From: Silene noctiflora
Lineage: Eukaryota; Streptophyta; Magnoliopsida; Caryophyllales; Caryophyllaceae
Direction: 5' to 3'
Length of the DNA: 24,019 bases
Assembly (NCBI GenBank): GCA_009801015.1
Contig: VHZZ01029697.1
Span: forward strand, 1-24,019
In this document: positions 9,759 through 18,017 of the stretch, piece by piece
How the letters are laid out: the number at the start of each line of letters is the position of its first letter
How positions within the stretch are numbered: position 1 is the stretch's first letter
Notes under the pieces: generated by a model
Databases searched by the model: none
The model's input: the letters and a program-made list of their open reading frames with translations, nothing else
Told to the model about the DNA's origin: nothing
Position numbers and translations under genes: made by a program

Positions 9759-10097
9759 ATGTTGATAATTGGAAGCTGCCTTATTCAGTGGACCCTCTTT
9801 TTTCACATTGAAATGATTTTCTTGAAAAAGTTATTCCAACATATGACGCGCTTGCTCGGGCCCAAATTACTTGAGAAATTTCTGAGATATCGAAATTCAA
9901 TAAATCGATCAATCCTTTGGCGGCGGGAAGGTTACGAAAAGCGAAACGAAGCATTTAACGGGAGAGGGGGCGAGACGGTCTTTGTGAAAAGTCATGTCGC
10001 GATTGGCGGGTTATTTCCTAGAGCTTACCTGGGCCCTGAAAGGAGTAGCTTTTTTCCACCTTCTGCTAGGTGTACAAAATTAGGCAACCTTTCCTGA
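9759..10097 (+). CDS. unassigned ORF, 112 codons, hydrophobic N-terminus and basic tail
   Basis: This is the longest ATG-initiated frame in the window, ATG 9759 to TGA 10095-10097. Residues 2-22 are hydrophobic (Leu-Ile-Ile-Gly-Ser-Cys-Leu and onward, including Trp and a Phe-Phe pair) and could span a membrane. Residues 23-65 are strongly basic with regularly spaced Leu/Phe, suggesting an amphipathic segment (Leu-Leu-Gly-Pro-Lys-Leu-Leu-Glu-Lys). The rest is Gly- and Arg-rich. A short frame with one N-terminal hydrophobic segment is the general form of chimeric mitochondrial ORFs linked to cytoplasmic male sterility, but I recognise no fused gene piece. Copy 4 of the 11-nt family (9772-9782) lies inside its start in a different frame. 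Expression is unknown. Confidence 0.25.
   Translation: MLIIGSCLIQWTLFFHIEMIFLKKLFQHMTRLLGPKLLEKFLRYRNSINRSILWRREGYEKRNEAFNGRGGETVFVKSHVAIGGLFPRAYLGPERSSFFPPSARCTKLGNLS
9772..9782 (+). repeat. RARGCNGCYTY near-palindrome, copy 4
   Basis: GAAGCTGCCTT. One + frame here reads Glu-Ala-Ala-Leu, but the ATG frame at 9759 reads it differently, so the motif is not tied to one coding frame. Confidence 0.45.
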
Positions 10098-10383
10098 TAA
10101 GCAATCCGTGTACTCAACTCAATGAGTCATCCAAATAAGGCCCTACCTTCCCTGAGTGCACTTGCTTGACCCACTACTGAACTTCATTCCTAAGACTAAG
10201 CGTAGCATTAGCTGTCTCTATTCTATAAAAAAAAAGAAAGATCCCATTAAAAGAAGGTTCTTAATGAGACTTAAGAGAGCCAGTACATTTAATAAGCTGC
10301 TTGGTGGACACGCGTAGTTAGTAGTCAATCAAAAGTGAGACGAAGTCAAGAAAGTAGCGATCTATACATTCATTCAATGAAAG

Positions 10384-10695
10384 ATGCTATCCGCGCCAAC
10401 CAAACAATCTACCAATCCAGCAGAGGTCGGGAAAGCAAGACCGACCGCATATCTGTTCATCCAGCCAATCACGACAAGCGATGGATCCGGCCAGCTTTCT
10501 TCACTAGCCCCATCGAAAAGAGGTTGGACTTTCTGGATATCCTCATCGCTGCCTTCTATTATGCCAAGTATAGGGCGTGTTCCCCCGATATCAAGTATAT
10601 GTATGGAGATTTTTTCGGAAGATACATATAGTCTTAATCGAGGGTATATAAGCATAGATCAGAAAAAGCTCTTTCAACAGCAAAAGCATATGTAG
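10384..10695 (+). CDS. unassigned ORF, 103 codons, in a patch open in three frames
   Basis: ATG 10384 opens a Ser/Pro-rich frame. A second + frame (10335-10631, GTG first, 98 codons, first internal ATG at 10377) and a minus frame (10374-10655, ATG first, 93 codons) overlap it almost completely. The local GC content is higher and stops are few on both strands. The second + frame contains a Phe-Leu-Asp-Ile-Leu-Ile-Ala-Ala-Phe-Tyr-Tyr stretch; the minus frame contains Ile-Gly-Gly-Thr-Arg-Pro. At most one can be real, and I cannot choose among them or recognise a family. The patch may be imported DNA. Confidence 0.2.
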   Translation: MLSAPTKQSTNPAEVGKARPTAYLFIQPITTSDGSGQLSSLAPSKRGWTFWISSSLPSIMPSIGRVPPISSICMEIFSEDTYSLNRGYISIDQKKLFQQQKHM

Positions 10696-11072
10696 AATAG
10701 TGTCAACGGCAAAAGCGAAGATAAATTCCTCACTACCCACGTTTTTGAGACGTTCAGTCTTCCGACATATTCACTACACACATACCACTCGTAACAGCCT
10801 GCTCACAACATCTTACTCTTAGCTTCGCTTCCTCTCGCACTGGTCGAGGTCTTCCAGAAGGTAGCCCTCGTTCACTCCTTTCGAGGGCTTCGCGCCCCCT
10901 CTCTTCTTTAATGGGAAAAGAAAAAGGATTACATTCTTTTTTTAAACAAGCGGATGTTTCCACCTGTAAAAGAAAAGCGGCAAGTAGTGCTAGAAGATAT
11001 GAAAGATCGCAAGACCCAATACTTTTTTTTGTTAACGTAGTAAGGCAGCTAAGTCCAGGGTTTTGTTGGTGA

Positions 11073-11321
11073 ATGAATTACTATTATATATTAACCCGCT
11101 TTATGATTAATAAGCGAGGGAGTAGTCAAGTGATGATGGATGCCCACGGTACGTTCAAGACCGGAAAGAGCATAGCGGATGCGACAGAGGGTGCAGTCGA
11201 TGCCAATGAACAAGCTGGGAATGCTGCAAATTTAGAAGTAGTTTTGGCTGATCGTGGAGAAAAAGCTGCCTTCACTCTGTCTGGTAGGCGATTAGCATTG
11301 CGGCAGACATTTTTGACGTGA
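11073..11321 (+). CDS. unassigned 82-codon ATG frame, Ala-rich, contains Lys-Ala-Ala-Phe
   Basis: ATG 11073 to TGA. The opening is Tyr/Ile-rich. Residues 22-70 are Ala/Asp/Glu/Gly-rich (Ile-Ala-Asp-Ala-Thr-Glu-Gly-Ala-Val-Asp-Ala-Asn), soluble and protein-like, quite unlike random translation of this AT-rich DNA. It carries Glu-Lys-Ala-Ala-Phe-Thr-Leu, with copy 5 of the 11-nt family at 11262-11272 in frame. Codon-like structure is better here than in most frames. No family was recognised. Confidence 0.25.
   Translation: MNYYYILTRFMINKRGSSQVMMDAHGTFKTGKSIADATEGAVDANEQAGNAANLEVVLADRGEKAAFTLSGRRLALRQTFLT
11262..11272 (+). repeat. RARGCNGCYTY near-palindrome, copy 5
   Basis: AAAGCTGCCTT, in frame with the 82-codon ATG frame as Lys-Ala-Ala-Phe. 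Confidence 0.5.
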
Positions 11322-13231
11322 AAGGCTTAAGGTTCATCCCAAACCTCGCAATTGATCGTAGTCACATTACCTTGTTTTATTTTAGAAGGGGCGTTTGGGA
11401 AAAAAGCAGAGAAAGCGCGTTGTCGAGCTAGGCATCATATGAATAGGAGGAGGAAAAAAAAGAAAGATAGACATATACATAGAAATAGAAAGCGATGCTC
11501 TAATACTTGAATTTCCCCTACAAAAACTATTGATCGCCTGTAATGGATTGAGGAGTTAATTTAAGAATTAATTTCATTTTTAAAGTCTACCTCTCAGGAA
11601 TGCTTTTTCATAAGGCTCGGCAGAAATTTTCCTCTAATTAACGGGATTCTATCAATCTAGGCCGTCAAGCCACTCTCTCTCTTCGTACGATGATGCTCTT
11701 TTACTAAATCTTTCTAACTTAAAAAGAAATTCTATCTTAATATGCAATTAGTCTGACAAAAGAATAGATTTGAATTGAACTCTAATATTAAATGTGATGG
11801 GAGCTCATCTATCTAAAAGAATAGGAAAGCCCTCCTCGATCCCTGTCTTTGATTCGATTGTCTGAGATCATCCTCTTTTTTCCAAATGCTGACTGATCTT
11901 GCTCCACCTGCTGATGGATGAGACTACTTCATGCTGCCAGTTCCTTAAAACAATATATAGAAGAGATACTTTCACGGGTCTAATCCCTGGAATTCCTGCT
12001 CCTTTGCCAAACGTACCCGAAAAGGGGCTTTGGTGACCCGGCCAGTGGATTTAAATCCCAAAATTACATCACATAATATTTAATGTGCGTACTTTTATGA
12101 CACGTCTACGTCAGCTCTTGCTTCCTCTTGTTCTTTTATAGTGGTGGGGAAGGAAGAGGATTCAGTTTAGAAGTTGCTCCAATGGACGAAGGGATGTTCC
12201 TTCTTTCACCATTTAGGTTCACTTATTCTCTCCTCTAGCTATCCTTTTGGTTGGGGCGGGCTCTAGTTATCGTAGAAGCCTATACTATACCAGGACTACT
12301 GGTGTATTGAAATTCAAGTATAGTGAAAATGGTAATTCTATTTAATAAAACTACCCGCGCCAACTCTTTACTTACTCAGGAGTTTCTTTTCTTGAGATAT
12401 TTCCAATTAGTACTAATAATAAGAAAGAAGGAGCTTACTGACTGAGAAAGATGACCTCGGTTATATTAAAAGAAAGCTGGGGATTTTCTGAGGCTCCTCT
12501 TTAATGCCCGAAAAGCGCTTAACTAATCTAATTAAAGGCTCGCTCGATCACGCATGATTCCACGTGATGGCAGGAAGAGGTGATGGTCTTGAAAGTCCGG
12601 TGCCTACCTTAATGGGGCTCGCCCTATCTGAATAGGTCTTACGGATCACCCCAAAAATTCTCTTACCTAAGAATCCCCCCTTTGGTGCCTTAACTTTTTT
12701 TATTAGGGCGACTTTTCTCTTATATGCTGCACTGGAATAGTATTAAACTTTCCTTGAATACGATGACAAGACTATAGGCCTTCAACCTTTGAATATGCAT
12801 CAAGATGCCTTTGATTCGAAGCAGAGGTATACTGCTTTCATGATTGATTGTAATCCCTAACTGACCCTAATTCTTTGGTTTGAATCCTCCTATTTTGATT
12901 GTGTGGGGCCCTCCTTTTATAGTGACAAGATGAAGCCCTTACTCTTGGCTCGGTCTCTGCCTGGTGGCTTCGGAAGCAACGAAGGCCCGAAAGCGGGGAT
13001 AGAGTCCGTATAGAAAGCCCCCTCTTCCCAACCCAAAGAGGATCAAGCTGACAGGGTACGTTAAATGTCAAGAGTTGATGTTAGAACGAGTAAAGTCTTC
13101 CCTTCTGATTCTCATATAATAAGGAAAGCCCTTTACTTTCCGGGATTGATTACTAAGAAAGCACTCTCGCTAACCCCGGGCCTAGCGTATGGCTAAAGAG
13201 CAGCCCTTGTTATGCTACTAATATTATGGTA
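11322..13231. other. anonymous spacer, no gene seen
   Basis: This 1.9-kb stretch has no recognised gene. A perfect 12-bp palindrome, GGATTTAAATCC, lies at 12047-12058. On the minus strand, 12715-12724 reads TATAAGAGAA, a weak relative of the plant mitochondrial promoter core. A coding-like run of about 25 codons covers roughly 12780-12850 but has no start. Confidence 0.5.
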
Positions 13232-13242
13232 AAAGCGGCCTT
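13232..13242 (+). repeat. RARGCNGCYTY near-palindrome, copy 6
   Basis: AAAGCGGCCTT. It sits two codons after ATG 13226 in a ten-codon frame: Met-Val-Lys-Ala-Ala-Phe-Val-Arg-His, then stop. Confidence 0.5.
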
Positions 13243-13815
13243 CGTCCGTCATTAACCCCAAAGACAGGAGCAGGAGTTGGGCTGTCGTCGTCCCAATCTT
13301 CGTTCTTAACTTAAACCATGGAATCAGAGATCATATCCCGTCATCTGAACTTAAAGAAGACACTCACTTTCTACAGCGCCAATGCGCTCGTTTCGGGCTA
13401 ACCTGGCATGACCAGTTGTTGCGATCTCTTCTCTTTTCTAAGGAAGTAGGGTGCCATGTGGTTCGTCCAATCAAATGAGGAAAGGAATTACGACCCTCTC
13501 TTTAGGGCTAGGGGGTTTCGGGCCTTGCGGAATGGGGAAAGCGCTGAGGCGCACGCGTGAGTCCTCGAGGGGGGCATGCTTTACCACTCCATGTCCTTCT
13601 AATGGTATGAATCTAACGACTAAACCGGTCTTTTCACCCCCAAAATACGGAGCCGAGTGAAATCCATGAAACGAGCCTATAGTGGATGCAAAAGTCACAC
13701 TTGCCTTTGCCTGTTTAGAGTAGAAACCCCTTTCTATAAAAAATATATGGGGTTGACGAAACTTTCAAAGTCCACTTAGTAAAGGAATTACTTTCTTCCC
13801 GAAAAGACCGGGTTT
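13243..13815. other. anonymous spacer, no gene seen
   Basis: Two opposed open frames (13451-13660 + and 13471-13698 -) overlap and neither is recognisable. An A/T tract followed by TATATGGGG is at about 13738-13751. Confidence 0.45.
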
Positions 13816-14133
13816 ATGAAAAAGAAAACCCTTTGTATGCCCGGCAAGACTTTAAGAGCACATGTGCGGCACGGGACAATGGACAATAGTGATACAGCTA
13901 CGTACAAGGTAACTTCAAAGCAAAGCCAACAGCACCTTCTTCTTCGATCTCTTACTCTGGCAGTTGAGTTCGCACTTACTAATACCTCTTCTTCGACTAA
14001 ATTAAATGCGTATCAATTGACACTGGTAACGAGCCAGCTTATTTATCCTCTGTTCCGTTTCAAGGAAAGAAATACTAAACTTAAACCTCTCAATGCCCGG
14101 GTTAGGGTCGGGGAAAGGGTAAAATGTAACTGA
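13816..14133 (+). CDS. unassigned ORF, 105 codons, basic
   Basis: ATG 13816 to TGA 14131-14133. It opens Met-Lys-Lys-Lys-Thr-Leu-Cys-Met. The middle third is Ser/Thr/Leu-rich (residues 35-65), and the end is basic with Arg-Val-Arg-Val-Gly-Glu-Arg-Val-Lys. No transmembrane segment is clear and I recognise no ribosomal protein family despite the charge. An overlapping minus frame (14043-14231) is likely a shadow. Being longer than 100 codons with ATG, it meets the usual size cutoff for an anonymous mitochondrial ORF, but nothing shows expression. Confidence 0.2.
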   Translation: MKKKTLCMPGKTLRAHVRHGTMDNSDTATYKVTSKQSQQHLLLRSLTLAVEFALTNTSSSTKLNAYQLTLVTSQLIYPLFRFKERNTKLKPLNARVRVGERVKCN

Positions 14134-15305
14134 AGCGCGAGAAATATAATTCTAGCTCTGCTTTGGTGTACTAAGAAAGAAATGTCCTCACAGAGCCGAT
14201 CCCGTGACGAGTCACTTCTCTCGAAAGACATTAAACTAAAGAGTCTTTTCGCACTTAAGCTTATCTTTGGCTAAACCCTCTTCCTTCTCATGACGGAATG
14301 CGGCTAAGAACGGGCTCTTTTGGGGGTAAGGGATCTCTTACTCGAGACGAAAGATCCTCAATTTCAGGATAGTGTTAGTATACTTGCACGCTTCTTTCTT
14401 CCTAGCTCTTATGAGGCCCAAGCCGGGGAATCCCCCTTTTATTATAAAATGACTTCACCCACCCATTAGTTTAGTATTAGTGAAGGGGTTAGAAATTCGA
14501 ATAGAGCAAGGGAGTCTCCTTCTTTCTGGCGCCCTTCTAGGGGAGCCTCTCGTATCACGGCTTTGTCTTTATGCCTTTTCTCTTTTATAAAGTAAGTCAT
14601 GCATAGCCATGCTGTTGTTTAAGGGAAGCATCTTCTTCAACTTCTGTCAATGTGGAAGTTTACAAAAGCCCTCTTCCCGAACCCCGGCTTCAACAAAAGC
14701 TTACCTTTTTTCTTGCTTCGGTAATGCTTCATCAACTTAGTCTGATCCAAACTAGACTTCTTCGGTAAAATCGGGAAGAAAGAGAGGGGCATTACACATT
14801 ATAATAGGCTAGAGGACCCGGATTCTCTTATTTCTTCGTCGGCCCAGTAGAGTACTACATATCAATAAGGTCTTTGGGCTCGTTTCGGGGGAGCGCCCTT
14901 AATCTAATAAAGAAGGAAGGGAGCAAGAAGCCCTAGGTCTTTATGAAAATAAGGGACGAGAATAGGTTAAGACGCTCCTTTTTTCAAGACAAGAGCAGTC
15001 CCTTCATTAAAATAGTAAGAAAGATAACAGGTTCCCTAGGTTGAAGGTTAAATAGTAAAAATGATTACCATGATTGATAACTTCTCATTTTTCTTTTAAA
15101 AAGTTGTGCTTTTTGCCTACTATAAATATAAAAGAAACAACAAATTGCTCCTTGGGGGACATTTATATTAATATAGGTCTTTGCGGTGTCTTCTTTTTTT
15201 CTAATGGTAGGCATGACCCAAACCAAAAACCCCAAGAACTAAAGTAAGCCCTCCTCTGATCCACCACCCCTCTTTACTAAAGTTTGGCCCGCGCAGAGAA
15301 AGACT
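14134..15305. other. anonymous spacer, no gene seen
   Basis: Nothing recognisable apart from a short Ser-rich open run near 14616-14700 (Glu-Ala-Ser-Ser-Ser-Thr-Ser-Val-Asn). No RNA gene was found. Confidence 0.5.
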
Positions 15306-15363
15306 GTGTGCCACCGATCCCGCGTGAGTAGGGACCCCACTATAGATAGTAGCCGGCTGACAC
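15306..15363. other. possible three-way-junction fold
   Basis: An outer stem pairs GTGTGCC (15306-15312) with GGC (15355-15357) and ACAC (15360-15363), with a two-base bulge. Inside are two hairpins: TCCC (15318-15321) with GGGA (15331-15334), 9-nt loop, and ACTA (15339-15342) with TAGT (15347-15350), 4-nt loop. The size is near a tRNA, but it lacks an anticodon arm and T-loop consensus. It could be a degenerate tRNA or chance. Confidence 0.2.
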
Positions 15364-15533
15364 GCCCTAACGCAAGTAATTCCTATCTCTTTCTAAGGAA
15401 GAGGAACCCTTACTATTATTAAGAATTGTTCATGCACTTCCTTTGCCATATGACAGAGGCGAACCCCTTGCCTAGAGTGAAAAAAATATGGTAGGTAGAA
15501 TAAAGTATACAATAGTAAGAGTCTTCAGAATCT

Positions 15534-15752
15534 ATGGTCATTCATATCTTATATATGATAATATATATAATAAGTATAAGAAAGAGGACTACCGAACTCG
15601 AAGTAAGGCACCAGCGCTATAATCTCATAATCATAGGCGCTCGATTCGATATGATAATTGATAACAAAGAAAAGAGAAAAGACCTTATTTCACTAGCAAG
15701 CTTTTGTTTCAAACTTCTCTCAAAAAATATAAAGAGAAGGACTCATCTTTAA
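15534..15752 (+). CDS. unassigned 72-codon ATG frame, hydrophobic N-terminus
   Basis: ATG 15534 opens with an Ile/Tyr/Met-rich segment (residues 2-16) that could sit in a membrane. It is followed by a Lys/Arg-rich remainder ending near a small tandem duplication. The N-terminal hydrophobicity comes from an AT-rich tract (TATA repeats giving Ile and Tyr), so it may be a composition artefact. No family was recognised. Confidence 0.1.
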   Translation: MVIHILYMIIYIISIRKRTTELEVRHQRYNLIIIGARFDMIIDNKEKRKDLISLASFCFKLLSKNIKRRTHL

Positions 15753-15775
15753 TCATATGGGTTTAGTCATATGGG
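15753..15775 (+). repeat. direct repeat of TCATATGGG, 14-nt period
   Basis: TCATATGGG occurs at 15753-15761 and again at 15767-15775, separated by TTTAG. It is a small slippage or insertion-repair type duplication. Confidence 0.8.
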
Positions 15776-16072
15776 AATGAACTTGATAGGATAATAAAGG
15801 GGGCAATCTCCCTGTTAGCTCAAAGCCAGGGTACTCTTACTACAATACTGACTCAGGACCTCTGCGAAAAGTAGTACCAGCACGATCTCATGGTATGTAG
15901 AATAAAAGAATAAAAGGGTTTTCTTTTCGAGCTAGTCATAGAAAGAAGGAAGAAAAGAAGGAATCCGTGCGTTCAATCTATCCAAACAATATAGGTCATC
16001 GGTCGGGGAACCATTCCACACAATCCATATATGGCGGGGCGGCATATACTTAGCCTTCGTTGAATACTGTTT
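15776..16072. other. anonymous spacer, no gene seen
   Basis: No gene or RNA recognised. Confidence 0.5.
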
Positions 16073-16081
16073 CGTAAGAGA
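16073..16081 (+). promoter_or_regulatory. plant mitochondrial promoter-like nonamer CGTAAGAGA
   Basis: CGTAAGAGA is an exact match to the CRTAAGAGA core described for many dicot mitochondrial promoters; monocots more often use a shorter CRTA core. It is followed by GAGTCAAAGG. The upstream 15 bases are only moderately AT-rich, so the usual upstream AT box is weak. I saw no second exact match on either strand. There is no recognised gene downstream; the nearest + strand open stretch begins about 0.7 kb away (16800). It may be an orphan promoter or chance. Confidence 0.3.
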
Positions 16082-16591
16082 GAGTCAAAGGCGGGAAAGT
16101 TCTACTATACAGGCAGGGCGCTCATAAGGACCATATTTTAATTGGTTTATTTAGTTAGATGGAATAGGTCTACTAGGTAAGTATAGTCTAATAAATGATA
16201 GGGCTCTTATCCTCACCAGCTCAAAAAGAAACCAATGCCCGTAGGCGCCTTTCTCCATTGCTGCAATATAGAAAATCTAATATCAGAGATGGAATCTTTC
16301 GACCCAACAATAAATCTTTCTCCCTTACTTGCCCCCATTTCTTCTATTCTTTCTTTTTTTGAGAGAAGTAAGGTAGGTGCCTACTCATGCACCTTTCCCC
16401 CTATCCCATAACTAAAAACTAGAATAAGGAAAGGCTCGTCCTGGCTTCTGTTCCAAGGGTATACCCAAAAGATTCTGCTTTGACACGTACTCTGAAATCC
16501 TATGTCATATCATGTATAAGTTGTTACGACCATCCCTTCGTTGACGCCTACGCCTCAGCACCCTTGTCATCCGTAACTTTTGGAATGAGGC
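16082..16591. other. anonymous spacer, no gene seen
   Basis: Nothing recognisable apart from a six-base tandem (ACGCCT twice) near 16543-16556. Confidence 0.5.
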
Positions 16592-16620
16592 TAATAATAC
16601 CACTTTCGTGAAATTCATGT
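16592..16620 (+). repeat. divergent direct repeat, copy 2
   Basis: The partner of 139-166: TAATAATACCA, then CTTTCG, then AATTCATGT at the end. The surrounding frame reads Glu-Ala-Asn-Asn-Thr-Thr-Phe-Val-Lys-Phe-Met and remains open to a TAG shortly after, which is coding-like over about 21 residues. Confidence 0.45.
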
Positions 16621-16799
16621 CTGATTTTGTGGGTTTAGTGAAATTCTTCTAGTTTAGAAGGCCAGTTAACTAGTAAAAGGCTTTATGTCCTAAAATATCT
16701 GGGTGGGTTGGATCAAGATTCTGTCTTTTTCCGCGAAGTCAAGGCAGCAAATACCTTCTTTGGACCTCTTGCTCGACTATTCTTCCTGGACTAGTATAA

Positions 16800-16994
16800 T
16801 TAGGGCGGGATGCTATTGGGGGCTCCAGGCAGGATAAAAGCAAGGTTAGAGTTCGGGGTTCAACCGCTAGCGCTAGCAATAAAACCAAAGCAGCTTTATT
16901 GAAGAGTTTGTTTAAAGGCACACTACTTAATATGCGGCACGAAAAGCAGTATTGCAGTTTGGTGTACAACCGTGGCTTGTGTGAGACAGGGTAG
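16800..16994 (+). other. open stretch with Ser/Ala-rich core and Lys-Ala-Ala-Leu
   Basis: Stop-to-stop frame of about 64 codons. Its centre reads Gly-Ser-Thr-Ala-Ser-Ala-Ser-Asn-Lys-Thr-Lys-Ala-Ala-Leu. A 12-bp palindrome GCTAGCGCTAGC (16866-16877) and copy 7 of the 11-nt family (16887-16897) both fall in this core. The only ATG is in the second half. The minus strand is also open here (16739-16969), so strand choice is uncertain. Confidence 0.2.
16887..16897 (+). repeat. RARGCNGCYTY near-palindrome, copy 7
   Basis: AAAGCAGCTTT followed by A. The 12-mer AAAGCAGCTTTA is identical at 17626 and 18007, three exact copies within 1.1 kb on the same strand. Confidence 0.6.
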
Positions 16995-17165
16995 TCTGCC
17001 TTCGTTGCTTGCTGGTCCTGGGTCTTTCAGTTAACGGACCTAGGGGGTCTTGGCTCGAAACGAAAGATTTGACATAGCATTTACGTGCTTTAACTTTAAA
17101 AGCAAAAACTGCGTCCTCGCGCCGCTCCCGAGCGTCTATAACGAGTGTTAGCATGATCCTATAGG

Positions 17166-17514
17166 TTGACTTACCTTTTTTCTATTGAAGCTACGGGTAT
17201 TATGCAGCAAGGTGTAGACGTGTCTGAGACGGATCAGGTACGTTGTGATGTAGACTCCTTAAGTAGAGGGCATGCTCTCGGGTTTGAAGAAGAGTCAGTA
17301 GTAGATGAGGGTACAACGAGGCAAAATGTTGGGGCTACTGAAACTCATGTGGAGCTTGGGCGTGATAAACGAGACAAAGTGCCACATTCACGTCACACGG
17401 ATTTTCTACGGTAGGATAAAGAAGGAAGCAGCCCCCCTTACCCTTCGGTCCCGTTCCATAAATCTTTCGTCAACAAGCCCTTTCTCCCCGGATTCCTCTA
17501 AGAAAGTAAAGTAA
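17166..17514 (+). pseudogene. coding-like region: acidic frame then Ser-rich frame
   Basis: A frame from TTG 17166 runs 82 codons and is acidic and soluble (Gln-Gly-Val-Asp-Val-Ser-Glu-Thr-Asp-Gln-Val, then Glu-Glu-Glu-Ser-Val-Val-Asp-Glu-Gly). An overlapping frame from ATG 17305 runs to 17514 and ends Ser-rich (Leu-Ser-Ser-Thr-Ser-Pro-Phe-Ser-Pro). The two frames' protein-like parts lie one after the other, as after a frame change in an old coding sequence. The family was not recognised. Alternatively both are chance openings. Confidence 0.2.
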
Positions 17515-17520
17515 ATTAAG

Positions 17521-17652
17521 GAAGTTCTCGGCGACTTTACAGATGGAATGGAAAGCGAAGATGCAACGGACTAAGTTCCGGGTTCAGATTATGAAATCAA
17601 AGCGAATGCAGCGTATGCTGATCCAAAAGCAGCTTTAACTGATCATGGATAG
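17521..17652 (+). pseudogene. coding-like stretch with Lys-Ala-Ala-Leu, one stop inside
   Basis: The frame reads Glu-Val-Leu-Gly-Asp-Phe-Thr-Asp-Gly-Met-Glu-Ser-Glu-Asp-Ala-Thr-Asp, meets TAA at 17572-17574, then continues Val-Pro-Gly-Ser-Asp-Tyr-Glu-Ile-Lys-Ala-Asn-Ala-Ala and ends with Lys-Ala-Ala-Leu-Thr-Asp-His-Gly. The low hydrophobicity and even spread of acidic residues look like genuine protein. It directly follows the 17166-17514 region and may be the same relic. No family was recognised. Confidence 0.22.
17626..17636 (+). repeat. RARGCNGCYTY near-palindrome, copy 8
   Basis: AAAGCAGCTTT, in frame as Lys-Ala-Ala-Leu. It is preceded by ATCC, close to the AACC before copies 3 and 7. 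Confidence 0.6.
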
Positions 17653-17813
17653 CGCGGTTGATTAACCTTCTACTCGCGTAAGAACCGGCTCGTCGACATA
17701 CTGATTAAAAGTATTCCACTCGTTTTATTCATTTGCTTCGTCGCTAACGCCAACTCGGGCCCGGCTGGTTCTCTAATCTTTGTAAGGTCTTTCCGCTGGG
17801 CTTGCTATTAGAA

Positions 17814-17824
17814 GAGGCTGCTTT
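17814..17824 (+). repeat. RARGCNGCYTY near-palindrome, copy 9
   Basis: GAGGCTGCTTT, identical to copy 1 at 2019-2029. It reads Glu-Ala-Ala-Phe, and the frame stops two codons later. A partial relative, AAAGCCGCGG, follows at 17870 inside the 15-codon ATG frame 17852-17899 (Lys-Ala-Ala-Val-Gly-Ala-Leu-Leu-Gly). Confidence 0.5.
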
Positions 17825-18006
17825 CGAGTAGAGGCTCCTCCCCCTTACACCATGGGTAGTAAGTATAGGAAAGCCGCGGTAGGCGCCTTGCTTGGATGAT
17901 AGCATTCCATTGATCCATTAGATGATCGATCCCTTGAACAGGTAAACTTTAGACTTGAGCTGGTACTGATATGATAGTATAGGTGAAGCCTTCTAACTCA
18001 CCAGGT

Positions 18007-18017
18007 AAAGCAGCTTT
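18007..18017 (+). repeat. RARGCNGCYTY near-palindrome, copy 10
   Basis: AAAGCAGCTTT followed by ACTTTC, reading Gly-Lys-Ala-Ala-Leu-Leu-Ser-Ala-Pro before a stop. Confidence 0.6.

Noticed and set aside
12715-12724. Minus-strand TATAAGAGAA as a second promoter
   Set aside because: It deviates from CRTA at the first base, lacks an upstream AT box and has no downstream gene.
15838-15855. Six residues resembling the C motif of family-B DNA polymerases
   Set aside because: No other polymerase motif lies in the surrounding frames on either strand, and the resemblance is short enough to be chance.
8997-16728. Exact 15-mer CAAGATTCTGTCTTT at 8997-9011 and 16714-16728
   Set aside because: One such pair is roughly what chance gives in 24 kb, and flanks do not extend the match.
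16848-16872. GGGGTTCAACCGC, T-loop-like
   Set aside because: No acceptor or anticodon stem. It lies within an open coding-like stretch.
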